A stretch of DNA of 64,000 nt. It comes from Datisca glomerata. Taxonomy: Eukaryota; Streptophyta; Magnoliopsida; Cucurbitales; Datiscaceae. Under the pieces are notes generated by a model that was not told the DNA's origin, searched no databases, and was given only the letters and a program-made list of their open reading frames with translations. A program made the translations under genes and the position numbers. Shown here in pieces: positions 1 to 9,644 of the stretch. The stretch lies in contig QANY01002976.1 in NCBI GenBank assembly GCA_003255025.1, positions 4,769,541 through 4,833,540 of the forward strand, read 5' to 3'. How positions within the stretch are numbered: position 1 is the first letter of the stretch; every line of letters begins with the position of its first letter.

Positions 1-94
1 GGAGGGCTAGGAAATATGCTTTGGAATTAGTTCGAGGGTAGCCTGAAGACAACTATACGATGCTCCCAGCATATTGTCACAGTGTTCATGTACT

Positions 95-215
95 TATTTT
101 TTATTTTATCATCATAATGTCTACACGAGTCTCGTGTAGGCATCGTGTAGTCTACACGATGGGTACAAGGACCTCGCATAATCATCATGTACACTATTTT
201 GCCATGCAAGCATGC
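95..215. repeat. Palindromic minisatellite, cluster 1
   Basis: Copies of the half-site TCGTGTAG and its complement CTACACGA, with variants, are packed around 118-165. They form inverted pairs such as CGTGTAG-TCTACACG. This is the first of six clusters of the same motif confined to the left 5.6 kb. Confidence 0.6.
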
Positions 216-640
216 GTTGGCTGCATGTCGGCAGCGCAATATTTCCGCATACAGTATGTGTTCAAGGTTCTATAAAAATGAGGCTCTAATTGTTGCGTAT
301 GCGGAAACAATACATCCTCTTGGAGATCAAGCAGATTGGGTGATCATCCAGGAGGTTCAGCGGCGCATAAAAAAGGGCTGGCCCGTCAAAAGTTCGATTC
401 CTTCATGGCATTGGGCTTTTAACCTAATGGTCACAGGTTTAAGTCATGCTATACCTAAACCTACCTTACACTATACTATTAGTAAGGATTGAAAAGGTGG
501 TATTGCCACCTATAACAAGGCGGCAAAGTGGAAGACCTAGGACATAGAGGATTCCATTTAGAGGTGAGAAAGTAGTGAGAATGAAGTGCAAACGTTGTGG
601 GCAAATTGGCCATAACTGACAGACGTGCACAAATCCAATT
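190..640 (+). pseudogene. Mutator-like transposase, C-terminal remnant with zinc knuckle
   Basis: The plus strand reads AYAETIHPLGDQADW near 290-345, which fits the Y..xI.P....W segment near the end of MULE (MuDR-type) transposases. After an interruption, frame-shifted reading at 510-640 gives RRQSGRPRT, then RGEKVVRMKCKRCGQIGHN, a stop, and QTC. That is a CX2CX4HX4C zinc knuckle behind the basic GRP linker typical of this family. In-frame stops at about codon RPRT and inside the knuckle, plus the frame change between 360 and 510, show the gene is dead. The DDE catalytic part and SWIM finger would lie upstream, outside the window. A gag zinc knuckle is the alternative, but the order I.P...W, GRP, CCHC favours MULE. 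Confidence 0.6.
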
Positions 641-767
641 CATCTATCTCAACGGGATGACCAAGTCACTTTAATATAAATAATGACTTTTGTAGACTTA
701 AATTAAATATTAATATAGAAATATACTTGTGTTTGTTATTTAATAATGTCATAAAGTTTAATTAGCC

Positions 768-960
768 TATATGAAGCCTACACAACGCCCGTGAAATCAT
801 CGTGTAGGCTACACGAAGCCTGCATGTGCCCGTAAAGTTATCGTGTATACTACATGAATACTACACGATACTCATGAAGTCATCGTGTAGGCTACATGAA
901 CACTACATGATGCCCGTAAAGTCATCGTGTAGGCTGCATGAAGCCTATACTAAACATATA
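768..960. repeat. Palindromic minisatellite, cluster 2
   Basis: A loosely tandem unit of about 50-60 bp contains CGTGTAGGCTACACGA and diverged forms (CTACATGA). GCCCGTAAAGTCA spacers recur three times. It lies between the transposase remnant and the Ulp1 Cys box. Confidence 0.65.
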
Positions 961-1725
961 GTAACCAAAGGTATTCAACAACACCTAAGAAAATTGGGCA
1001 TTAAAAATACGAGTTATAAAAATTCATAATTCACAATTTGATGGTGTATAAAAATATAAAGTCTGTTAAGAAAAATACGGTTCCGAATTCTTAAAATCAT
1101 GAGCTTAAGCGTAAAAAATTCATAAAATATATCTAAATTATTTCGGTCTAACTATGCCACGTGCAAATAACTCAATTGTAATTCGTCTTCGATATGCCAT
1201 CATTTTTGTTGAGTTATTTCTTTGAGATTCTTCACATATGTGAGGGTTTCGACAAACTTAAAGGTGAATACCCCACAATCGAACCAACAAAAAACATGAA
1301 ATGCAAAAACATAATTAAATAATATGTATGTAATTTTAAGTGAACTTTCAAAAAAATGTATATTTCACTTACTCATTCTCTTGTTGTGGACATTTCATGA
1401 TCTCATATTTCCACTCATCTTTAGGTTTTACCTCATTTCTATTCTCATAAATGTTCATCATTTGAAGCAGTCGAGGGACAATCTTCATAAAATGTTTCAT
1501 TATTTCAATGTATAAAGAGTGTTGATATGGCGTGTTCATGGAGTTATAAATACGAATACACTGGCCATTCAAATCAAGCTCAACCGCAATCCAATGACTT
1601 TGGTTCACATTTATTGGAAAGATAACCTTATCAGATTGTTCCCAACTCCTTCCAAAATTTGTCTGCAAACCAGGCACCCTGTAATGTCACAGGAAAAATT
1701 TAATCCTCAAAGTCGATAAAAATGA

Positions 1726-1845
1726 TCATGAAGACTACATGAAGTCTACACGAGGCCTTCCACGTTGCCTCTTGCTACATGAAGTCTACATGAGGCCTTC
1801 CACGTTGCCTCGTGTAGACTTCATGTAGTCTACACGAGGAAACGT
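1726..1845. repeat. Palindromic minisatellite, cluster 3
   Basis: The segment GAGGCCTTCCACGTTGCCT is repeated twice between copies of CTACATGAAGTCTACA. It then ends in an inverted run, TGTAGACTTCATGTAGTC. The whole segment can fold back on itself. It sits just upstream, in coding sense, of the peptidase core. Confidence 0.6.
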
Positions 1846-2207
1846 GAAGGCCACGCGTACCACAAAATGCACTTCATTAAGTTCAAAAACAAATCTTACT
1901 TACTTGCAGAATTAAATCACCAACATTGATTCTGATATGAGGGTTGTAGTCATGCAAATCCCTCCTCATAAGCTCCAAGTATGCATCGATATGCTGCAAT
2001 GTAATAAAGATTAGTTAAGATATTTATATTTATTTTAAATACCACATTAAAAAAGATTATAAATAACTTCTTACACTTGACTCGAGCCATTAATAAGGTG
2101 AAGAGACTAGTTTTTTGAACCAGGTAACGTCAACGGTACAAAATTCAATGACTACTTTCTTGTTCTTGTACAAAGTAATTATATATCAAAATTAGGTACA
2201 CGATTGG

Positions 2208-2372
2208 TTTACTACACAGTGGTTACATGATGTCAGTGTAACCATTGTGTATACTATACGATGAATACATGAGGTAACTGTAACCATCGTGTATACCACA
2301 CGATGGCTACACGATATTCGTGTAACCATCATGTACTAAACGATGGCTACACGAGGTCAGTGTAACCATCAT
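2208..2372. repeat. Palindromic minisatellite, cluster 4
   Basis: Alternating copies of GTGTAACCATCGTGTA and ACGATGGCTACACGA give a unit of roughly 50 bp, repeated about three times with substitutions. The central spacer (ACCAT / ATGGT) differs from clusters 2 and 3. Confidence 0.6.
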
Positions 2373-2484
2373 GTATGAGAATAAGAAGTAAAATTACATA
2401 ACTTACTTTGCCTTTTGGGAGATGAACCTAGCTTTAAAATGAGTTTCATCCTCTGAAGATACATCATCGTATGGTTAAAAAGGT

Positions 2485-3760
2485 TTGAAGTCCGTTTTGG
2501 CAACGATATTCTCATCAGCTTTTTTCCTTCACTGCTTCTTCTTTTCAACTTGTTTGGTTTCCCAAGTAGGAGACTCTAGGACCCGAGATCTCTTTATCTT
2601 CGTCTTACTGAGTTCACCAAGGCAGACGAGCTCTTCTTCTTCTCCATCGTTGGACTGCTTCGTTGACCGAACCGAATCCAGTAATGTAGATATTATCGAT
2701 GTAACATTTTCTTCTTCTTTGTTGTTTCTTATTCTTATGCGTTTTTGCAGTTTCTTCTTCTTTCTTTCTTCTAATTCTTATTTTCTTCACCTTATTCCCT
2801 TCTTTTTCTTCCTCTTTGTGTATTTATTTTTCTTCTGTTTCTTTTTCTTCTTCTTTGTGTATTTCTTTTCTTCTGTTTGTTCTTCTTCTTCTTCTTCTTT
2901 TATTTTTTCTGATTTTCTATTTTTTCTTATGTTTGTTCTTCTTTCTCTTTTTCATCTTCATTCTTTTCAAATTCCTCCTCCTTATTACCTTCTTTCTCTT
3001 CTTCTTCTTCTATTTCTTCTTTTTCTTGTTCTTCTTTCTCACATTCTCTTTCTTCTTTCTCTGCTTCTTTTTCATCTTTTCCTTCTACCTTCTCATCGTT
3101 TTTTGCTTCTACCTTCTCTTCTTCTCTTTTTTCTTCTTTTTCATCTTTTTCTTCTACCTTTTCTTCTTCTTTTTCTTCTTCTTTTTCATCTTTTTCTTCT
3201 ACATTCTCTTCTTATTTTCTTCTTATTTTTCATCTTTTTCCTCTTCTTCTTCTTCCTTTTGTTCCTTCTTTTCTTCTTCTTCCTTCGCTACCATCTCTCT
3301 TTCTTCTTCCTTCTATACCATCTCTTCTTCTTTTTCATCATTCTCTCCTTCTTCATTCTTTTTTCTCTTCCTTCTCAGTCTCCGTCTCCTCCCCGTCGCT
3401 AGCCATCATCATGGCATATCGAGGACATAATGAGTAATCATCTGGCCTCGATGTTACCAGATAATCTATCAAAATTTTAATTTTGGAATTTGTAAAGGAA
3501 ATGCCTGATTGCATTGACAAAATTTTTCTGTCGATTGAAGTGATATTTTGGTCCAGTCCAATCAGACATTTTCTCACCCAATTTTCATGCCCATGGAACT
3601 TCTTGGACACAATCTTCTTATCCTCTATTTTTTCAATGGCCTCTTCAAACATCTTCCTCCTCTTCTTCTTCTTTTCCTCTTTCTTTTCAATGGCCTCCTT
3701 GGACCTCTTCCTCATCTTCGTCTTCTCATCTTCTTTTTCAATGGCATCCTCCTCCTTCTC
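2485..3760 (-). repeat. CTT/TTC-rich low-complexity tract (Glu/Lys-rich linker on the minus strand)
   Basis: The plus strand is dominated by TTC, CTT and TTT triplets, densest at about 2700-3390. Read on the minus strand this gives strings of E and K, as at 3715-3353 (KKEEKKKKRRK and TEKEEKKE). It sits between the DUF1985 and peptidase parts of the Ulp1-type pseudogene, where acidic or charged linkers are usual. The plus-strand Phe/Ser/Leu frames are artefacts of this composition. Confidence 0.55.
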
Positions 3761-3847
3761 ATTAGCTTCCTATTCTACTGGAAAGGGTGACTGGGGAGGC
3801 GTTGACTAAAAAATCATGTAATATTAAGCAGACAAACCAGAAAAATG

Positions 3848-4065
3848 GTGACTACATGATGGGGAGGCGTACACAGACCTTGTGTAGTCACCTTGTAGAC
3901 TACAGATCGGTTACACAGACATTGTGTAGTCATCTTGTAGACTACACGATCAGTTACACAGACCTCATGTAGTCATCGTGTAGACTACACGATCGGTTAC
4001 ATGGACCTCGAGTATCCCTCGTGTAGACTACACGAGGTCAGTGTAATCATATAACTACACGAGAT
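3848..4065. repeat. Palindromic minisatellite, cluster 5
   Basis: Four tandem copies of about 50 bp have the form GTAGTCATCGTGTAGACTAC, followed by ACGATCGGTTACA and then CAGACCT. The palindrome TCGTGTAGACTACACGA is perfect in the later copies. Confidence 0.65.
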
Positions 4066-5267
4066 CCGTGTTCAAGAAAAAAAATGGTAGAAAATGATTT
4101 TGAACATACATTCTTTCCAACTACTCTCCAGTAGCTTTTTTATTCTTCCTCCTCAGTAGGGACCAAGGAAAGAACTATCAACTAAATTTGAAAGAAATAT
4201 AAATTAGTATATGAGGAAGTAATATAAATAAACTTGTCAACATAATTCACCAACCTACATTCTCCTTCGAAAAAACTTCTTTTTGAAGATTCTCAACCGG
4301 TACTATCATGGTCGGACCCCACTTGAGAATACTTGGCACCTTGGTCAAAACCTGGTTACCATACAAACTAATCATCAAGGAAAAATTTCAAATACCCATG
4401 TCTATTTAAACAAAAGAGAGTAATTTAGTATTCAACACATAAATAACTCAATACATCACTATATAGAATTAAATAAATTGTACTTGGAAGGCAAATGGAC
4501 ATCCATTGAGTGAATATCCATGAATAGCACCGGGAGATTTCTACGTTTTTTTTCTTAATCTTTAAGATCACCAAAAACAACACTTGTATTCTTGATAGCT
4601 AATAATGATTTCATTATTTTGGAGAAAGAGAGCTCTCCCCACGAATATTGGTTGAATGGTTCAAGGTCGTCAACCAAAATCATCAATCTCTTCTCATTTA
4701 GGGTACAATTCTCCTTCTCCAACAGAAAATGCTCTAGCAAATAAATCAGAGCCATCTTGACCCGATCAGAATATGTCTTATATTCAGAGATTTTAAACTT
4801 CTCCTCCAACTCAGCCATAGTTATTGATTAGACTTTGGGAAAGTATAGATCAAAGAGTATATTGGGGCACGAGTCTTCTTCTCATCCCGGGTTTCACCGA
4901 ACTTTAGTCTGGTCATCAACGAGAACTCCTTCTTGGAGAAGCAAAGTGATTCCTCATTGACAAAGAACCATATTTCCTTCTCAGATGGAATGTCATTGAC
5001 ATATTCGGCCTTTCTAGCCAGCACCTGGTGGCAGACAGTTTCTGAAAACTTCATGGCTAGGAGATCAAGAAGATGGCCAAAGCATGTCTCCCTAAAAAGG
5101 GAAAGTTAAGGAGTTGTTAGCTTAGTCTTGACAACCACTATGCATTTAATATTGCACTTTACATTGACATTGCTTTTGGAGTTCTGTTAACGTCATGGAC
5201 GTATCTTAGTTGCATATTTGATGAAGCCATAACCTGTGAAAAATTCAAGGCGAACATAAGATCAGAA

Positions 5268-5585
5268 AATGTACATGATGCTCGTGTAGTCATCGTGTAG
5301 ACTACACGAGGGGTATACGATCTTGGTGCAGTCATCGTGTAGACTATACGAGGACTACACGAGGGTCTTATAGACTATACGAGCTTTACACGACCCTCAT
5401 ATAGTCCTCATGAGAGTCTACACGAAGGGTACACGATTCCGGTGTAGTCCTCATGTAGTCTACACGAGGCTTACACGATCCTCGTGGTCTACACGAGGGG
5501 GACACGTTCATCGCGTAACCATCTCATAGTGTACACGAGGATCGTGTAAACCTCGTGTACACTACAAGATGGTTACACGACGAGC
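5268..5585. repeat. Palindromic minisatellite, cluster 6 (largest)
   Basis: This is the longest cluster, about 310 bp. It contains many CTACACGAGG, TTACACGA and CGTGTAG copies in both orientations, including perfect 17-bp palindromes around 5292-5310. It lies just upstream, in coding sense, of the DUF1985 part. Confidence 0.65.
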
Positions 5586-5902
5586 GTATGCTAGAAAACA
5601 GGCGCCCACCAAGACCAGAACATCAGAAACCCCGAAAAAAATACTCAGAAACCTAGAAGAAAAAAACACTCAGAAACCCGAAAAAAATATTAAAACCCAA
5701 AAAATAACCTTGTTGTGATTCAGACATCCACAAAAAATAGAATCGCAAAAATCCTGAAAAAAAAACCCTCAGAAACTCAGAAAAACAACTAAGAATCCAG
5801 AAAATTAAAACTCAGAAACCTCAAAACTTGCCTTGTTATGATTCCTTGTTGTGGGAGACGAAGACGTACTCAAGGATTTGTAGAGAGAGATGCAGCGATT
5901 TC
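5586..5902. other. A-rich spacer with imperfect short repeats
   Basis: This stretch repeats CAGAAACCC and GAAAAAAA motifs, for example near 5626, 5645, 5675 and 5765. I see no gene. It may be leader or intron of the minus-strand Ulp1-type gene. Confidence 0.4.
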
Positions 5903-5927
5903 GAGAGAGAGAGAGAGAGAGAGAGAG
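5903..5927. repeat. (GA)n microsatellite
   Basis: An uninterrupted run of GA dinucleotides, about 12 units, inside a wider GA-rich stretch up to 5955. Confidence 0.9.
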
Positions 5928-6488
5928 TGTGAGAGAGTAACCGTAAGAGAGAAATGAGGGGAATGCAAGTGAGGTACACGAAAGGGTGGAGTTTTGTGTA
6001 ATGAAAATGTGTAATCATATTTTTTTCAAACCGTCGTTTGAAATTAGGGGTTTTTGGTAACTTCAAAATATGATTTTGAATTGAAGGTGGACTAGGGGTC
6101 AGGGTAAGAAAAACTTATTGTAAGGGTCAAATTCTATAAAATGGTTAGTTTAAGGGTCTATTTTTGTAAAGAATTCTTAGAAAATATATCTAGGGTTTGA
6201 GCTCTTGTTTGAGATTTGAGAGATAGAGAAGCTTATTCGTGGGTGAGAGTGAGATAATAATGAGAGGGAGTCACCGCCGGTGAAATGGCGGTGAAATTGG
6301 TGACCAAATGGTGACGAAATTGGCGGCAAGGGAATGTGGGGCTCAGGTCTCGCCGAACAGGGAAGGAGAAGAGAGAAATATTGTTTGTTTTACTATTGAC
6401 TTGGTTTAATCACGGAGCTGCGATTTTAAGAGAAGAAGAGTAAGTGAAATCGTCCTTTGCAAAGACGATTTTATTGTGTTATCATCTT

Positions 6489-6645
6489 AGCAAAAGATGA
6501 TTTTAACTTTAAATTAAAGTTTAAATCGTCTTTAGCAAAAGATGATTTTAACTTTAAATTAAAGTTCAAATCGTCTTTAGCAAAATATGATTTTAACTTT
6601 AAATTAAAGTTGAAATCGTCTTTAGCAAAGATAATTCCCTAGTTG
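6489..6645 (+). repeat. 45-bp tandem repeat, about 3.4 copies
   Basis: Copies begin at 6489, 6534, 6579 and 6624, an exact 45-bp spacing with few substitutions. Each unit joins AGCAAAAGATGATTTTAAC to its near-reverse complement AAATCGTCTTT, so neighbouring units can pair as hairpins. Because 45 is a multiple of three, one frame stays open and gives a 15-residue repeat. I see no start context or protein family, so I do not call it a gene. Confidence 0.85.
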
Positions 6646-6852
6646 GCGTTTTCAGCGCCACGTCCCGTAAAATCATCTTTTACTTCGTATTACGTGATGA
6701 AAACTATTCTACTTTTAGAATTAAGTTCAAAAATACCATATTTTAATCATTATTAAAACAACAGTAAAATAGTCAAAAAAATCCTTTTTTTGATGTGCTA
6801 CAGAGTCACATAAGCCATGCATATGTTCTTTTTTATCCTTTAATATTTTCAG

Positions 6853-6969
6853 GGATTGATTTGTATAACGGTAGCCCTTATCAGGAAATTTTTTGGCAAC
6901 AAAATAAGCATCTTGGCTTTATGGCTGAGATAAACATGGAATTTTTAGATTCTGGTATAGACATATCAG
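6853..6969 (+). pseudogene. Isolated exon-like segment, function unknown
   Basis: A 117-bp open segment is bounded by TTTTCAG at 6846-6852 and GTAACT at 6970. Both look like authentic splice borders. It reads IDLYNGSPYQEIFWQQNKH, followed by LGFMAEINMEFLDS, which has the composition of a real protein and lies in AT-rich DNA that otherwise has many stops. I do not recognise the family. No neighbouring exon with matching phase was found within about 1 kb. It could be a gene fragment captured by a transposon or a relic of a lost gene. Confidence 0.25.
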
Positions 6970-7426
6970 GTAACTCTTTTTTATGTTTGTTAACTCGCGT
7001 ATAGTATAATATCTAAGTGAAACTAAGGGGAGAAACATGTTTTGATCAAAATTGCTAAACCACTTAATGGTATTCTTTAGTTATCTTTCATAATTGTTAA
7101 GATTATATATTATTAATAATTTTGAATTTAATTATTAGTAACTAATTGTATAACTTAGATTCAATGATGATAACATGCTTTACCATGCATGAAATGAAAA
7201 CATAAGAAATTAAATCAAATGTCAATTTATTTGTTGAAAAGATAGAGTTTGAAGCAGTTGACATGAATGTAATATGTTTTTATGAATTTTACAAAAATAT
7301 AATGCTTTATATAATTTCTTTTTACACCTATGTTCAACTATGTGATGTTTAGTATTATTACATCTTTAAGATTTAAGATATTATTTTAGTAGAATATTAT
7401 TATTTAGTTTATCACATAATAGTACG

Positions 7427-7989
7427 TAGGGGTGTTCAAAAACCGTTCAGATCCTATAATCCGATCTGGACCGGATCGAAGTTGATCAATCTCGATGGTT
7501 TTTTCTCATATCTGGTCGGTTCAGTCCAGAATTTCAACCAATTCCGGCCCGGACCGACCGTATAATATATATATTCAAGTAAAAAGTGACTTTTCCTCAT
7601 TCTCATATCGGAAAGGAAATAGAGAGTTAAGGTGAGAATGAGTTATAAAAGTACTACATGTACATCATCATGATGAAGTAAGCGCCCACATGTGTGTGCT
7701 GTAAAAGCATGCATTGAAATAATGTGTATTTATCACGCGTATAATATATTCAATGTATTAACTGTGTATTAAATTTTTAATAAGAAAATTAAGTGTATTT
7801 ATCACGTGTATAAAACGCGTACTTAGACCATAAAATTCGTCTGAACTGACCGTTGAAGTTCGGTCTGGTCGGTTCGAATTTTTTGCAGTGTTTTGGTCGG
7901 TTCGGTCTTCCATATAGGAGGACCGTAATTTTCGGTCTGGTCTCGTTTTCCTCTAAAAATCCGACCAGACCGACTGTTGAACACCCTTA
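7427..7989. mobile_element. hAT-type MITE (TAGGGGTGTTCA ends), copy 1
   Basis: The left end is TAGGGGTGTTCA and the right end TGAACACCCTTA. They are inverted repeats with one mismatch. The 8-bp direct repeat ATAGTACG flanks the element at 7419-7426 and 7990-7997. An 8-bp duplication with YAGGG-type ends is the signature of hAT elements. The 563-bp body is non-coding and rich in GGTCGGTTCGG-like subterminal motifs in both orientations. Confidence 0.85.
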
Positions 7990-7997
7990 ATAGTACG

Positions 7998-9107
7998 CAG
8001 CACCCATATTAAGAATCATTATATTAAAACATATCATAACAAATATATCATATCATAATTTTATATATTCATTTAAAAATTATTTAAACCATGTGCATCA
8101 CGTGTGAAAGTGAAATAATGCACGTAAAATTTACACCTTTTAGGGGACTTTGGTGCAGAAAGCCTAAATTTCAACCTATTAATTTTCTTTGGTAAACATG
8201 AGAGCCTGTGCTAGTTTTAGTGCAACAGACTATTCCACAGGATTTATGCACCTTGTCTTTAGCATTTTTCTTAAAATATAAACTTTTCGCTTTACTACTC
8301 GAAACCTAACGTCTTTAAGAAATTATTTGCAGTTAACCAGATTTGAACAAGAATACAGTAAAATTCTAAGTTAAAAGGTCTCAGTATTCAGCCTAATCCA
8401 TTGGGTTTAACACAACACGGTCTACTCTAACAATTAGGAAAGAAGAAAAATCTTTAAAATATTCTTTCCTTTTATCTTTCTTTATTATATTGGAATACAA
8501 AGCTCTTGTGAATGGTACAATCATTCATGCTCAGTGGAATATTCCAAATATTGTTTTATCTGTTAGTCCAGACATGCGGTGGACTATGCTATCCTATTGC
8601 TTTGTATTAAAACTTTTATGAACTCCTCAATATATTCATTGAATCCCCAACAATTTTGTTGAACTTACAAAAATTTAAGTGAATGATTAACGTTTACCTT
8701 TATGCTCATCAACGGCTAGGATTACTTTAGAGCAATCCAAGAGCCATTGATGTCTAACATCAATGTCGGGATGGTATCCTGGAATTAAAGAATTTTCCTA
8801 TTGTTTTTAGTGATAATCACATTCAACACGATGGATATGGTTCTCATAAAATTTTTATAGTCTTGTTAAACTGGCGAAAAGCCGCATGGGCTGTTGAAAA
8901 AAAAATATTTAAAATATTACCATTAATAATAGTGGTTATTAAAACTAATTCTACATAAAATATGAAATGTGAAACTGATTTATAATACTTATTTATTGAT
9001 GAACACTTATTTATTGATGAACACTTGTACTAGTTTAGTGATTTCCACACAAAAATAGCAATATGCATACCGAAAATTTTGATATCTTTAATCAAATAGA
9101 TTTTGAG
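7998..9107. other. AT-rich intergenic DNA
   Basis: No open frame, RNA gene or clear repeat structure was recognised over about 1.1 kb. A 16-bp direct repeat (CACTTATTTATTGATG) occurs twice near 8990-9020. Confidence 0.4.

Positions 9108-9156
<49 letters not shown>
9108..9156. repeat. (ATA)n microsatellite
   Basis: About 16 uninterrupted ATA triplets. Confidence 0.95.
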
Positions 9157-9158
<2 letters not shown>

Positions 9159-9244
9159 TTAAAAAGATACTAATCAGCAGAAGGAATTTTCTATAAAAAA
9201 AAATTGTGCAATAACTAAAATAGATTACAAAGTTAAAACACGAC

Positions 9245-9636
9245 TAGGGGTGTTCACGGTTTGGCGATAAAATTAAACCGAACCGAACCGTGAATACTCA
9301 AAGAACCGATCGAACCGTGAGTTTCGGTTCGATTCTTCGGTTCGATATTATCAATTAAAAATAATTTTTTAATGATATTATTGAAAAATAAATAAATTAA
9401 AATTTTATTTCGGTTGGGTTTGGTGTTATAAGAAATTATATATAAGAAATAAAAAAATCATATAAATTTAAAGTTTCGGTCGGTTCGGTTTGGTTCGAAA
9501 ACCACCAAATTTCGAACTGAACCGAAACTTCGGTTAGGTGATTTTCTCTAACCGAACCTACATAAAGAACCGACCAAACTGATCATTTTCAGTTCGGTTC
9601 GGTTCAGTTGGTTCGGTTTGATTTTGAACACCCCTA
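9245..9636. mobile_element. hAT-type MITE, copy 2
   Basis: The element begins TAGGGGTGTTCACGG and ends TTTTGAACACCCCTA. It is flanked by a perfect 8-bp duplication, AACACGAC, at 9237-9244 and 9637-9644. The 392-bp interior is rich in CGGTTCGGTT and AACCGAACCG motifs pointing inward from both ends. It shares ends with the element at 7427-7989 but little internal sequence, so both look like deletion derivatives mobilised by the same hAT transposase. Confidence 0.9.
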
Positions 9637-9644
9637 AACACGAC

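Larger units (their letters stand above)
1230..5054 (-). pseudogene. DUF1985-Ulp1 (C48 peptidase) gene of a Mutator-like element
   Basis: The gene reads right to left. DUF1985 is at 5054-4480: EIWFFVNEESLCFSKKEFSL, then in another frame RLMILVDDLEPFNQYSWGEL, then in a third GAIHGYSLNGCPFAFQV. A Glu/Lys-rich linker follows at about 3715-2500. The peptidase core is at 1677-1369 (SHWIAVELDL and IRIYNSM), and a Cys box, DCGVFTFKFVE, is readable near 1290-1240. In this family the C48 fold would remove ubiquitin-like tags; here it is transposon cargo. The His and Cys of the triad are visible, but the aspartate position after IY reads Asn. Frame changes could be introns or decay, and no single open frame survives, so I call a pseudogene. 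No expression signal is visible. Confidence 0.65.
1..6680. mobile_element. Decayed Mutator-like element carrying a captured Ulp1-type gene
   Basis: Two kinds of coding remnant lie here tail to tail. A Mutator-like transposase C-terminus with a CCHC zinc knuckle is on the plus strand, at about 190-640. A DUF1985 plus C48 (Ulp1) peptidase pseudogene is on the minus strand, at about 5054-1230. Mutator-like elements carrying Ulp1-like genes are known in plants (Kaonashi-type; CUMULE in melon). The left end lies outside the window. The right limit is inferred from where coding and repeat signals fade near 6.6 kb, and I could not pair terminal inverted repeats. The DNA between the remnants holds palindromic minisatellite clusters and a pyrimidine-rich tract. 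The element type is well supported; its exact limits are not. Confidence 0.6.

Noticed and set aside
340..450. tRNA- or SINE-like text (AAAGTTCGATTCC resembling a B box)
   Set aside because: No cloverleaf with acceptor pairing and no matching A box at the right distance could be drawn. It lies inside the broken transposase.
2485..3430. Plus-strand 305- and 204-residue open frames rich in Phe, Leu and Ser
   Set aside because: Composition artefact of the CTT-rich linker of the minus-strand Ulp1-type pseudogene.
6457..6642. 61-residue open frame with a 15-residue repeat
   Set aside because: It stays open only because the DNA repeat is 45 bp. There is no start context, homology or conservation to support it.
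9108..9156. Possible functional meaning of the (ATA)n run
   Set aside because: An ordinary microsatellite with no nearby gene.
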